From the NCBI RefSeq assembly GCF_022829385.1, contig NZ_JAKSXX010000148.1, forward strand, positions 1 to 32,475: a stretch of 32,475 bases of DNA, written 5' to 3'. The notes below the pieces were generated by a model, which saw only the letters and a program-made list of their open reading frames with translations, searched no databases and was not told where the DNA came from. How positions within the stretch are numbered: position 1 is the first letter of the stretch; each line of letters begins with the position of its first letter. Position numbers and translations under genes: made by a program. This DNA is from Methylobacterium sp. J-070 (GTDB taxonomy: Bacteria > Pseudomonadota > Alphaproteobacteria > Rhizobiales > Beijerinckiaceae). This document shows positions 22,708-31,029 of this stretch, piece after piece.

Positions 22708-23048
22708 TGGCGTCCGTCGAAGTGCTGCTTGGTTCCGTCGACCAGATCCCCAAGGGCGAGGGACGCACCTTCCGGGTCGCCGATCGTGAGATTGCGGTGT
22801 TCCTCACGGCAGAAGGCGAGGTCTACGCCACCCAAGCCTTCTGCCCCCACAGACGAGGCCCTTTGGCAGACGGGCTGCTCGGAGGGACCGTTCTGATGTG
22901 TCCCCTCCACGATCGGACCTTCGACCTGAAGTCCGGCTGCGGCACGAGCCACGAGCAGCTCGGTCTCGCCACCTATCCGGCCCGGGTCAGCGAAGGCCAG
23001 ATCTGGCTACGGCCGGAGCCAACCCTCGCGCGAGAGGCAGCAGAATGA
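22707..23048 (+). CDS. nirD: Nitrite reductase small subunit, Rieske-like
   Basis: The 113-residue partner of NirB has a Rieske [2Fe-2S] fold with all four ligands: C46-x-H48 (FCPHRRGPL) and C65-x2-H68 (MCPLHDRTF). AAGGAGGA ends six bases before the ATG at 22707, whose A is the last base of the nirB stop codon (TGATG), so translation is coupled. Some NirD proteins lack these ligands, but this one keeps them and can carry a cluster. Confidence 0.95.
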   Translation: MASVEVLLGSVDQIPKGEGRTFRVADREIAVFLTAEGEVYATQAFCPHRRGPLADGLLGGTVLMCPLHDRTFDLKSGCGTSHEQLGLATYPARVSEGQIWLRPEPTLAREAAE

Positions 23049-23290
23049 GATCAGATCGGAGGTGACTTCCCTGACAGGCCGCCTGCGACCGAGCGTGGGC
23101 TCGGGGATCGGTAAGCTTCGGATCTATGTCTTGCTTGGCCGCCTTCACGGCTCGCCCGGATGCGCCGGTGTCAAGGGCAAAGGACCGATTCGAGAACGAC
23201 TTTATATTGCCATGTTGCCGAAACGCCGGTCTGACTTGGTCTCCAAACGCCTCCAGATCGATCGTGATCAGAAGGTCCGTTCTCAGCGAA

Positions 23291-23341
23291 GAGGATCGAA
23301 GCGGCGCGGACGCGTGAAGCGTCCGCGCCGCTTCGATCCTC
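23291..23341. terminator. Perfect 23-bp hairpin downstream of nirBD
   Basis: Arms 23291-23313 and 23319-23341 pair without a mismatch around the loop GTGAA. It lies 242 bases after the nirD stop. No U-run is present on either side, so it is not a classic intrinsic terminator. It may be a rho-dependent or bidirectional block, an RNA-processing site or a small mobile inverted repeat. The rest of 23049-23420 holds no convincing gene. Confidence 0.5.
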
Positions 23342-23423
23342 CTGCCTCGCAAAGAACGAACAGGGGCACGTCGCGGAGCGCCTCTTTCTGGACATCGGGC
23401 GAAGTTCCGCCGACTGCGCGTCA

Positions 23424-23618
23424 TCGAAGCGCAGCAGCGCTTTCATATCGCTGGTGAGTCGGTTCGCCCCGACCGTCAGGAGCCTGCGCGAGGCCGGCAT
23501 CCCGTCGTCCACCGCCATCGCCAAGGCTATCCCCGAGACGGGCATCCCGACCAGCCGCGGTAGAGGCCCCTGGACCACGACGCAGGTTTCGCGCGTGCTG
23601 GCACGCCTGCCAGAATAG
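23424..23618 (+). pseudogene. C-terminal fragment of a serine recombinase (resolvase)
   Basis: The frame ending at TAG 23616-23618 reads LVSRFAPTVRSLREAGIPSS, then TAIAKAIPETGIPTSRGRGP and WTTTQVSRVLARLPE. This is the typical DNA-binding tail of resolvase/invertase-family proteins (APTxxxLRxxGxSxxAIAxxLNxxGIPTxRGxxWxxxQVxRVLxR). The catalytic N-terminal domain with its Ser is absent. It is a relic of a transposon or resolvase gene and cannot be active. Confidence 0.65.
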
Positions 23619-23651
23619 GCAAGAAACGCAACAGCGGGCCGCTGACGCCGA

Positions 23652-23876
23652 TCACAGGGCTTCCGGCTTCCTTGCGACCGCAGCCTCGACCTCGGCCTGA
23701 GCTGTGGCTTCCAGCAGACTATCGCTGACCGCCGCCCCGGCGTGGTTGACTATGCGAACCTTCCAGCCTTGTCGGTTCAGGAGGTTGCGTCGCTCCACGG
23801 CTACCCACGTTGATGCACAGGGTAGCTGCTTGGTCTCGCGGCCGCGCGCCGCGTGGATTATGTAGGCGTGCTTCAT
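23652..23876 (-). CDS. Small hypothetical protein
   Basis: The 74-residue protein begins MKHAYIIHAARGRETKQLPC and continues with a Trp- and Arg-containing core (WVAVERRNLLNRQGWKVRIV) and an Ala/Glu-rich helical end. GGAGG five bases before the ATG at 23876 decides the start; the frame is open upstream to 23996. No family was recognised. Confidence 0.55.
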   Translation of the reverse strand: MKHAYIIHAARGRETKQLPCASTWVAVERRNLLNRQGWKVRIVNHAGAAVSDSLLEATAQAEVEAAVARKPEAL

Positions 23877-24073
23877 GACCGCCTCCCACTGAGCGTCAGG
23901 CCCATGCAAGGGACAGACCTCGCCGACGAACGCGGCTTGGCTTGAGCCTTCGCAGGCGCACCAGGCCGAACGGCGCCTTAAGGTCCGATTAACCATAGCA
24001 GCTGACTATACTAATCGAGGCTCGGCAATTGCATTGAGCGGAGCAGAGCGGTCGCGTGCCGGGGTCAATCTTG

Positions 24074-24343
24074 ATGTCAGACGAATTTATGCCCTTTTGG
24101 ACCCTACTTTCGGCGGCAGAAGATCAGCTTCAGTGGGGAACGGATCCTGACAACATGGAAGCCATCGGACGTGCCCTCGCCAAGCGGCGGCCCGCGAGTG
24201 TCGTCGCCGAGAGCCTGATGGAACGAGCTGATTACCTCAGAGCGCTGCGATGCCAGTCTTCGACTATGAGAGGCAAGTTCGCTGGCGTTATTCCTCGAAC
24301 GGGCAGCCTACAGACATCAACGTCTGCCATCAAATACTTCTGA
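24074..24343 (+). CDS. Hypothetical protein, possibly truncated by a transposase remnant
   Basis: The 89-residue product begins MSDEFMPFWTLLSAAEDQLQ and continues DNMEAIGRALAKRRPASVVA. The first 65 residues read as an acidic helical protein; the last 25 (VIPRTGSLQTSTSAIKYF) are of different character and lie in AT-richer DNA next to the IS630-type remnant. The native C-terminus may therefore have been lost. No good ribosome binding site or family match was found. Confidence 0.45.
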   Translation: MSDEFMPFWTLLSAAEDQLQWGTDPDNMEAIGRALAKRRPASVVAESLMERADYLRALRCQSSTMRGKFAGVIPRTGSLQTSTSAIKYF

Positions 24344-24469
24344 ATTTTTGCCACGCTTCCCAAAATAGAGTCGACAATTATCGAGGGCTGTATCGAGGTC
24401 GTTTCTTGCAGGCGACCTGATGTCTTTTCAAGCTCAACCTGCCTCCAATTGCGCGCCGGAGCAGCGCTC

Positions 24470-24737
24470 TGCGCTCGCCGACGGCAGCCGCGCGGACGCC
24501 TCTTGTCGCGCAGCCGACCTTCGACGCCAGCCTCGGCGTCGCGCCGCTGCCAGCGCCACACGGCCGCGCGGCTGACCCCGCCCGCCGGGCGACGTCTTGG
24601 ACACGCAAGCGCTCGCCCGAAAGCAGGACGATGCGGGCGCGCTGGGTCTGTTTGAGCGGGCGGGCGCGGTCACTGGCGATCGCAGCCAGCCGTGCCGCGC
24701 CACTCGCATCGAGAAGCACACGGACCGTCTGGGCCAT
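24470..24737 (-). pseudogene. IS630-family transposase, N-terminal fragment with frameshift
   Basis: From the ATG at 24737 the frame reads MAQTVRVLLDASGAARLAAI, then RPLKQTQRARIVLLSGERLR and VQDVARRAG. The expected HTH continuation VWRWQRRDAEAGVEGRLRDK is found in the neighbouring frame, after a shift near 24565-24580. This is the N-terminal HTH region of IS630-type transposases. The DDE catalytic domain is missing. Downstream residues to about 24350 are no longer similar. Confidence 0.65.
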
Positions 24738-25127
24738 GGCTCAGACCCGCACCTCTCGTCGTACGCGTGATTCCTCTGTCCGCGTCACTGCACTAGCGAC
24801 CGCAATGGAGGCCGAATTGGGCGCCGCGCCGAACAGCCGGTTTGGCGCCCATTGGCCATTTGGCATGACGCAGTCTGGCCGAAAGCGGAATGGCTGCTTC
24901 TGAGAAGGCACGTAGGAAAAGCGGACGGCCTTCTATCGACCCAAACCAGCCACTTTTAGCACCGTACCGCGCGCCCAAAAGCAGTCGTTCAGCCGGCGGT
25001 TGGGGCATATTCGTCGAAGTCAGGCGCGGATAATTATGCCTCATTGTCGGCCGCTCCGCTTGCCCCAGCTCGACTGATGTTTGATGTAGGATTCGGACTT
25101 GAGCAGGTTGAAGTGGAGTGATCGGTG
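24738..25127. other. Gene-free stretch with dispersed-repeat motifs
   Basis: No gene was found in these 390 bases. Two short motifs, at 24875-24904 (CTGGCCGAAAGCGGAATGGC...) and 24917-24943 (AAAAGCGGAC...ATCGACCCA), recur in different order at 30885-30914 and 30820-30846. They look like decayed intergenic repeats. The 3' part should contain the promoter of the regulator starting at 25128. Confidence 0.45.
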
Positions 25128-26084
25128 ATGGCTGGCGTCCGTCGCATCGGCCTCGTGATCTGCCCGGATTTCGATTTCATGGGATTGGCGGTGACATCAC
25201 CCTTCGCCGTCGCCAACAAATACGCCGGCGGCTCGGCCTACGACGTGCACCTCCTGTCCGAAACCGGCGGCCTCGTTCGCTCTGGCCTGGGACCCGATGT
25301 CGGCACCGAACGGCTCGGCGACCCATCTTCCTTCGACACGATCCTGGTCGCGGCCGGGATCGGCGTACCGGAGCCGAGTCGAGACCTTCTCGCCTACCTG
25401 CAGGAGGCGTCCCGTTCGGCGCGCCGTCTGGCGGGCCTGTGCCTTGGGGCTTTCATCCTAGCGGACGCCGGCCTGCTGAGCGGACGGCGCGCCACGACCC
25501 ACTGGCACTACGCGCCCCAGTTCCGCGCGCGCTATCCCGACTGCAACCTCGACATCGACAAAATCTACGTCGCGGATGGCAATCTCTGGACCTCCGCCGG
25601 CATGTCGGCAGGCATCGATCTCGCCGTTGGCATGGTCGAGCGCGATCACGGCCGGGAGTTGGCCCAAACCGTGGCGCGCGGGCTGGTGATGGAACGCCGC
25701 CGCGCCGGGGGCCAAGCCCAGCACTCGGCCCTGCTCGATTTCGACGCGCCGACAGATCGCATCCAGAGCGTCCTTGCCTATGTGCGGCAACACCTACGGC
25801 TTCCACTGACCACCGAGGATCTTGCAGCGATTGCCTGCCTCAGCCCGCGGCAGTTCACCCGGGCCTTCCGGGCAGAGACCGGCGTCTCGCCCGCCAAGGC
25901 GGTCGAGGCGATGCGCGTCGAGACCGCCAAGCACATGCTGGAGCAGAGCCGCCTGCCCATTGAGGAGATCGCCGCTGCCGCCGGCTTCGCCAACCGCGAA
26001 CGGATGCGTCGGGCGTTCCTCCGCGTCCAGGGAGAGGTCCCGCGGACGATCCGCCGGGCGGCCGGGCCTCTTGCCGTCGTCTAA
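25128..26084 (+). CDS. GlxA/FtrA-type transcriptional regulator (DJ-1/PfpI plus AraC HTH)
   Basis: The 318-residue protein joins an N-terminal DJ-1/PfpI-like domain (about residues 5-175, with the nucleophile-elbow-like LAGLCLGAFILADAG) to a C-terminal AraC/XylS double HTH (about 210-310: LTTEDLAAIACLSPRQFTRA; IEEIAAAAGFANRERMRRAF). Members activate catabolic operons on sensing small metabolites. An in-frame GTG at 25125 is an alternative start; GGAG lies ten bases before the ATG. It is followed on the same strand by the molybdenum hydroxylase genes after 103 bp, so it probably controls them. Confidence 0.9.
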   Translation: MAGVRRIGLVICPDFDFMGLAVTSPFAVANKYAGGSAYDVHLLSETGGLVRSGLGPDVGTERLGDPSSFDTILVAAGIGVPEPSRDLLAYLQEASRSARRLAGLCLGAFILADAGLLSGRRATTHWHYAPQFRARYPDCNLDIDKIYVADGNLWTSAGMSAGIDLAVGMVERDHGRELAQTVARGLVMERRRAGGQAQHSALLDFDAPTDRIQSVLAYVRQHLRLPLTTEDLAAIACLSPRQFTRAFRAETGVSPAKAVEAMRVETAKHMLEQSRLPIEEIAAAAGFANRERMRRAFLRVQGEVPRTIRRAAGPLAVV

Positions 26085-26187
26085 CCCACCAGCATGGCCG
26101 GAAACGTGGCAATTATGACGTAGGTCGTTCCGAGACCTCTGCTTAAGCATGGCCTCGGGGGCTGCTTACTGGCGGGAGTTCGCGGAC

Positions 26188-26634
26188 ATGGTGAACCTGA
26201 CGATCAACGGTCGCCATTATTCAGTCAATGCCGAGCCCGATACTCCGCTGCTCTTCGTCCTGCGCGACACGCTCGGCCTGACCGGCACGAAGTATGGTTG
26301 CGGCATCGCCCAGTGCGGGGCCTGCACGGTGCATCTCGACGGGCAGGCGACGCGCTCCTGCCAAGTGCCACTGGAGAGCGTCGGCACTCAGGCCATCACC
26401 ACCATCGAGGCGATCGAGCAGGACGCGGTCGGCCGGAAGGTCGTCGAGGCCTGGGTCGCACTGCAGGTGCCGCAATGCGGCTACTGCCAGTCCGGTCAGG
26501 TCATGGCCGCCACCGCCCTGCTGAAGCAGACGCCGCGCCCGACCGACGGCGACATTGCCGAGGCGATGACGAATCTCTGCCGCTGCGGGACCTACAACGC
26601 CATCGCCGCCGCCGTGCGGCAGGCGGCCGCTTGA
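26188..26634 (+). CDS. iorA: Molybdenum hydroxylase small subunit, two [2Fe-2S] clusters (IorA type)
   Basis: The 148-residue electron-transfer subunit has the plant-ferredoxin-type cluster ligands C38, C43, C46 and C58 (GCGIAQCGACTVHLDG) and the helical-domain cluster ligands C97, C100, C131 and C133 (CGYCQSGQ, LCRCGTY). This is the arrangement in isoquinoline 1-oxidoreductase alpha subunits and related aldehyde dehydrogenases. The ATG at 26188 has GGGAG nine bases upstream and was chosen over the frame opening at 26149. Its stop is 10 bases before the large-subunit gene. The symbol denotes the family, not a proven substrate. Confidence 0.9.
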   Translation: MVNLTINGRHYSVNAEPDTPLLFVLRDTLGLTGTKYGCGIAQCGACTVHLDGQATRSCQVPLESVGTQAITTIEAIEQDAVGRKVVEAWVALQVPQCGYCQSGQVMAATALLKQTPRPTDGDIAEAMTNLCRCGTYNAIAAAVRQAAA

Positions 26635-26644
26635 GGAGCTTGCC

Positions 26645-28867
26645 ATGCACCCGCTCCCTCGCTCCGCTGCTCCCTCCCGCCGTCGCTTCCTCGCGGGGGC
26701 CGGCCGCGCCCTCGTCCTCAGTGCGCTCCTGCCCGCGCGGATGGCCCGTGCCGAGGCGCAGGGCCCCGCCGAGGGTGCAGGCGCCCTCGCGCCGAAGCCC
26801 GGGACGCGGGTGGCCGCCTTCCTGGAGATCCACCCGGACGGCACCATCAAGCTGCTAAGCCCCTTCGTGGAGGGTGGCCAGGGCATCGCCACCGGCATGG
26901 CGCAGATCGTCGGTGAGGAACTCGACGTGCCGCCCTCCCGCTTCGTCGTGGAATGCGCGCCGCCCGGCCCCGACTACGCTGTTGTCAACGGCATCCGCAT
27001 GACCGGTGGCAGCTTCTCGACCCGGTCGAGCTACGAGACCATGCGCCGCCTCGGCGCGACCGCCCGCGATCTGATGATCCGTGCGGCAGCCGCCAGGCTT
27101 AAGGTTCAGGACGGCGAACTCACGACCCGCGATGGGATGGTGCTGCACGCGGCCACGAACCGATCGCTCTCCTATGGTGACCTCGCCGTCGACGCCCTGA
27201 AGCTCAAGCCGAACGAATCCGTGCCGCTTCGCGACCCGGCGACCTTCCGCTACATCCGCCAGCCGATCCCCCGCCTCGACGTGCGGGACAAGTCCACGGG
27301 GCGGGCAGTCTACGCCATCGATCAGAAGGTCGATAGGATGCTCTACGCCGCCGTGCAGCACGCGCCGCGCCTTGGCACTGAGCCCAAGGGTCTCACCAAC
27401 GAGTCCGACGTGAAGGCGATGCCGGGCGTCCACTCGGTGCACCTTCTGCCGGGCGCCGTGGCGGTCGCCGCCGACAGCTGGTGGCGGGCGCGCAAAGCCG
27501 TCGAGGCCCTGAAGGTCGAGTGGTCGGCACCCAAGCCCAGCGGCATCGATACGGTCGCAGCGGATTTCTCGTCGGACGGCATGCTCGCGGCCCTCAAGGC
27601 CTCGACTGATCCCGGCCATGCGGCCGAGGAGGAGGGCGATGTGGCCGCCGCCTTCGTCAAGGCCGCCAAGGTGGTGGAGGCCGATTACGAGGCGCCCTAC
27701 CTCGCCCACGCGCAGTTGGAACCGCCCTCGGCCATCGCGCGCTTTGACGGCGACGGCACCCTCGACGTCTGGCTTCCGAACCAGATGCCGGAGGTGTTCC
27801 AGGCGGTCTCGGCGAAGGTCGCCGGGTTGCAGCCGGCCCAGGTCCGCATCCACTCACCGATGCTCGGCGGCTTCTTCGGCCGCCACTTCACCTACGAGGC
27901 CGGCAACCCGTTCCCCCAGGCGATCCTGCTCGCCAAGGCCACCGGCCGCCCCGTGAAGGTGCTGTGGTCGCGGGAGGAGGAGTTCGCTCGCGACGCCGTG
28001 CGGCCCCTGAGCTTCAGCCGCTTCCGCGCGGCCCTCGACCCGGCAGGGCAGCCGACGACGATTGAAGTCCGGACGGTCGGGGAAGGCCCGATCGGCCGCT
28101 ACTTCAACATGATGATGCAGACGCCCGTCGATCCTTCCGCGGTCGAGGGCATCGTCGAGAAGCCCTACGCCGTGCCCAACCGGCGCATGACCTTCACGAA
28201 GGTCGCCCATCCGGTGAACATCGCCTTCTGGCGCTCGGTCGGGCACTCGATGAACGACGCGTTCTACGAGAGCTTCCTCGACGAGGTCGCCCAGGCCGGC
28301 GGGCAGGATCCATTCGCGCTGCGCATGGCCCTCCTCCAGGGCAGCGCCCGCCACCGCACGCTGCTCGCGGCGGTAGCCGAGATGTCCGGCGGCTGGCAGC
28401 GCGGGCCCTACCGAGCGGAGGGCGCGATGCGCGCCCGCGGCCTCGCCATGGCTTCGCCCTTCGGCTCGGAGACGGCAACCATCGCGGAGGTCTCGGTGAA
28501 GGGCGGAGAGGCTCGCGTCCACAACCTCTGGATCGCATTCGACCCCGGCAGCATCGTCAACCCGGCCATCGTGAAGGCGCAGGTGGAATCGGCGGCGGCG
28601 CTCGGTCTGTCCTCGGTCCTGTTCGAGCAGATCGTCTACCGCGACGGCGTCCGGCAATCGCAGAACTACGACACCTATCCGGTCCTGCGCCGGGAACACA
28701 TGCCGCAGGTCCACGTCCGCATCGTCGAGAGCGGCGCGCCGATGGGCGGGGTCGGCGAGCCGGGTCTACCGGGCGTGCCGCCCGCCGTCCTCAACGCCAT
28801 CGCGGCGCTCACCGGCCAGCGGATCCGCGCGCTACCGGTCGCCAACACCAAGCTCTCCGGCGTCTGA
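26645..28867 (+). CDS. iorB: Molybdenum hydroxylase large subunit, molybdopterin-binding (IorB type)
   Basis: The 740-residue protein carries a Tat signal at its N-terminus (SRRRFLAGAG, then a hydrophobic stretch ending ARA), so the enzyme is probably exported folded to the periplasm with its small subunit. Aldehyde-oxidase/xanthine-dehydrogenase molybdopterin-binding domains follow (FVEGGQGIATGMAQIVGEEL, MLGGFFGRHF, AFWRSVGHSMNDAF). The catalytic Glu is in GVGEPGLPG near the C-terminus. No FAD subunit is encoded, as in IorAB-type enzymes, which pass electrons to a cytochrome or other acceptor. The substrate may be an N-heteroaromatic or an aldehyde. No XdhC/MobA-type maturation gene is present nearby. 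Confidence 0.9.
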   Translation: MHPLPRSAAPSRRRFLAGAGRALVLSALLPARMARAEAQGPAEGAGALAPKPGTRVAAFLEIHPDGTIKLLSPFVEGGQGIATGMAQIVGEELDVPPSRFVVECAPPGPDYAVVNGIRMTGGSFSTRSSYETMRRLGATARDLMIRAAAARLKVQDGELTTRDGMVLHAATNRSLSYGDLAVDALKLKPNESVPLRDPATFRYIRQPIPRLDVRDKSTGRAVYAIDQKVDRMLYAAVQHAPRLGTEPKGLTNESDVKAMPGVHSVHLLPGAVAVAADSWWRARKAVEALKVEWSAPKPSGIDTVAADFSSDGMLAALKASTDPGHAAEEEGDVAAAFVKAAKVVEADYEAPYLAHAQLEPPSAIARFDGDGTLDVWLPNQMPEVFQAVSAKVAGLQPAQVRIHSPMLGGFFGRHFTYEAGNPFPQAILLAKATGRPVKVLWSREEEFARDAVRPLSFSRFRAALDPAGQPTTIEVRTVGEGPIGRYFNMMMQTPVDPSAVEGIVEKPYAVPNRRMTFTKVAHPVNIAFWRSVGHSMNDAFYESFLDEVAQAGGQDPFALRMALLQGSARHRTLLAAVAEMSGGWQRGPYRAEGAMRARGLAMASPFGSETATIAEVSVKGGEARVHNLWIAFDPGSIVNPAIVKAQVESAAALGLSSVLFEQIVYRDGVRQSQNYDTYPVLRREHMPQVHVRIVESGAPMGGVGEPGLPGVPPAVLNAIAALTGQRIRALPVANTKLSGV

Positions 28868-28880
28868 CAAGGATACCTCG

Positions 28881-29675
28881 ATGACCCAGCACACCGGCAC
28901 GGCGCGCGTAACGGGCGCCTCCTCGGGAATCGGCGCGGCTTACGCCGACCAGTTGGCTGCTCGAGGCCATGACCTCATCCTCGTCGCCCGCGACGAGGCC
29001 CGGCTGCGGGCGGCGGCGGAGCGTCTCGGCCGAGAGGGCGGCGTGACTGTCGAGGTCATGTCGGCCGACCTGACCCGACCGGAGGATCTTGCCGTGGTCC
29101 GGGACCGCGTCGCCACGGATGCCGCCCTGCGCGTCCTCGTGAACTGCGCCGGTCTCGGACCGCTTGGCCCCGCTCTCGACAGCCCTGCCAGCCTCTATGA
29201 CGGGCTGCTCGAACTCAACATCAGGGCGCTGCAGACCCTGTCCCTCGCGGCGGCGACGGCTTTTGGCGACAGAGGAGCGGGCACGGTTGTCAACATCTCC
29301 TCCGCCGTCGCCATCATCCCTGAGCGCTTCAACGCCCCCTACGCGGCGAGCAAGGCCTTCGTCCTGGCACTGACGCAGGGGCTCGGGGCCGAACTCGCGG
29401 GCAAGGGCGTGCGGTTCCAGGCGGTGCTGCCCGGCGCCACCCGGACCCACTTCTTCGACCGGACGGGCGCGGATATCGGACAGATTCCATCCGAGATGAT
29501 CATGGATGCGAGCGACCTTGTGGCGGCGGCTCTGGCCGGCCTCGATGCGGGCGAGACCGTCACGATTCCCTCTCTCCCTGATCTCGGTGACTGGCAGGCC
29601 CTCGAAGCCGCCCGGTTCCGCCTTGGTCCCAACCTCTCCCGCAGCATGCCGGCCTCCCGCTATGGTCTCGGCTGA
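28881..29675 (+). CDS. Short-chain dehydrogenase/reductase
   Basis: The 264-residue classical SDR has the cofactor motif TGASSGIG (residues 11-18), NCAG in place of NNAG, the catalytic Ser in VVNISSAVA, and Y154-xxx-K158 (YAASK). An Arg follows the glycine motif in the second strand (LILVARDEARL), which favours NADP(H). It starts 13 bp after iorB on the same strand, so it is likely cotranscribed and may process the hydroxylase's substrate or product. Its own substrate cannot be told from sequence. Confidence 0.9.
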   Translation: MTQHTGTARVTGASSGIGAAYADQLAARGHDLILVARDEARLRAAAERLGREGGVTVEVMSADLTRPEDLAVVRDRVATDAALRVLVNCAGLGPLGPALDSPASLYDGLLELNIRALQTLSLAAATAFGDRGAGTVVNISSAVAIIPERFNAPYAASKAFVLALTQGLGAELAGKGVRFQAVLPGATRTHFFDRTGADIGQIPSEMIMDASDLVAAALAGLDAGETVTIPSLPDLGDWQALEAARFRLGPNLSRSMPASRYGLG

Positions 29676-29717
29676 GATCGCGAAGAATTCGATGCTTCGT
29701 CGAGTGGGAGTTCGTCC

Positions 29718-30761
29718 ATGCTGCAGGTCGTCGAAGGCGAGTCGAGCGAAGCCGCGCTGACCGCCCATCGAGGCCCGGACCAGCTCCCTTTGCCGAGAGG
29801 CTGGCGGCAGATCGAGGCGATGCCGGTCGGCCTGTTCGCGGCGGTGATGGGCCTGACGGGACTGAGCGTCGCGTGGCGGCTCGCTCATGTGCGGTATGGC
29901 GTGCCGCCCTGGCTCGGGGAAGCCGTCGGGCTGATCGCCTCAGCGGCCTTCGTTGCTATCGCGGCGGGCTATGCCGCCAAGGCCGTCATCGCCCGTGAGG
30001 CCGTGCGTGCGGAATTCCGCCATCCCATCGCCGGCAACCTGTTCGGCACGCCGCTCATCAGCCTGCTCCTACTGCCGATCCCCCTGGCGCCCTTCAGCCT
30101 CACGCTGGCGCGCGTGCTGTGGATCGCCGGCGCCCTTGGCATGACGCTGTTCGCGTGGCTGATTGTGACGCGCTGGCTAAGCGACCGGCAGCAGGCGGCG
30201 CATGCGACGCCGGCCTGGATCGTGCCGGTGGTCGGCTTGCTCGATGTGCCCCTGGCTCTTCCGGGGCTCGACCTGCCGCCGATGCAAGGCGTGATGATCT
30301 TCGGGCTGGCGGTGGGGCTATTCTTCGCCATGCCCCTGTTCACGCTGATCCTGTCCCGCCTGCTGTTCGAGGCGCCATTGCCCGCAGCCTTGCAGCCATC
30401 GCTTCTGATCCTCGTGGCGCCCTTCGCGGTCGGCTTCTCAGCCTATGTCGCCACGACGGGCGCAATCGATCTCTTCGCTGAGTCGCTTTTCGCGGTCGCA
30501 CTGTTCCTGCTTGCCGTGCTGCTGCCGAAGCTCGCCCGGTTCGGCCACGCCTGCCCTTTCCGCGTCTCTTGGTGGGGCGTGAGCTTCCCGCTCGCCGCAG
30601 CTGCGGTAGCGGCTCTGCGCGTCGCGGCGGCGGAGCCGGCCCCGGCGACCGACGGCCTCGCCCTGGTCCTGCTCGGGCTGGCCACGCTGGTCATCGGCTG
30701 GCTGCTCGTCCGAACCCTGATCGGCTTAGCTCGTGGGGAGCTACGGACGCTGACGCAGTGA
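29718..30761 (+). CDS. SLAC1/TDT-family membrane transporter (TehA-like)
   Basis: The 347-residue integral membrane protein has about ten hydrophobic helices (for example VGLFAAVMGLTGLSVAWRLA, LISLLLLPIPLAPFSLTLAR, FGLAVGLFFAMPLFTLILSR) and the FxxxMGxTGL-like opening of the TDT/SLAC1 family. Members are anion channels or dicarboxylate/tellurite-related transporters. It begins 42 bp after the SDR gene, closing the one-strand cassette, and may move the anionic product of the molybdenum hydroxylase pathway. That link is inference. 30762-31029 holds no gene, only dispersed-repeat motifs. Confidence 0.85.
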   Translation: MLQVVEGESSEAALTAHRGPDQLPLPRGWRQIEAMPVGLFAAVMGLTGLSVAWRLAHVRYGVPPWLGEAVGLIASAAFVAIAAGYAAKAVIAREAVRAEFRHPIAGNLFGTPLISLLLLPIPLAPFSLTLARVLWIAGALGMTLFAWLIVTRWLSDRQQAAHATPAWIVPVVGLLDVPLALPGLDLPPMQGVMIFGLAVGLFFAMPLFTLILSRLLFEAPLPAALQPSLLILVAPFAVGFSAYVATTGAIDLFAESLFAVALFLLAVLLPKLARFGHACPFRVSWWGVSFPLAAAAVAALRVAAAEPAPATDGLALVLLGLATLVIGWLLVRTLIGLARGELRTLTQ

Positions 30762-30819
30762 CGGCCAATCGCCGAACTCCCGCTGCTCATTCGATGTCAG
30801 CTCTCACCACTTCTCATCC

Positions 30820-30914
30820 AAAAGCGGACTGACAGAAATCGACCCATCCGAGACGCTCACGCAGGCGGTCTGCGGCGGCTGAAGCTGGCCGTAAGCGGAA
30901 CGGCCGCATCTGAG
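30820..30914. repeat. Intergenic repeat motifs shared with 24875-24943
   Basis: 30820-30846 resembles 24917-24943 (21 of 27) and 30885-30914 resembles 24875-24904 (26 of 30), in swapped order. Both lie beside transposase sequence. They look like pieces of a multicopy intergenic element. Confidence 0.45.
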
Positions 30915-31029
30915 CTCATCCGCCGGGAAATCGGACATGCTCCTGTCGATCCATGCCAGCCACCCTAAGCGCCGAAAGCTCTTTCCTGATGCGTCGGTGT
31001 GGATGCCACCTGACGGCATCGATCAACCA

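Noticed and set aside
23062..23457. 131-residue plus frame across the 23-bp hairpin
   Set aside because: Arg/Lys-rich without family resemblance, and it contains the perfect inverted repeat. The only protein signal nearby is the resolvase tail, mostly in the DNA beyond it.
26855..27853. 332-residue minus frame, with similar ones at 27854-28714 and 28809-29888
   Set aside because: Antisense to iorB, the SDR and the transporter gene, all of which have intact motifs.
29718..30761. Calling the transporter a tellurite-resistance gene (tehA)
   Set aside because: The TDT/SLAC1 family is broad. No TehB partner or other evidence for tellurite is present.
18384..30980. 15-mer TAAGCGCCGAAAGCT present at 18384-18398 and 30966-30980
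   Set aside because: One exact 15-mer pair is close to chance expectation in 32 kb of biased sequence, and similarity does not extend outward.
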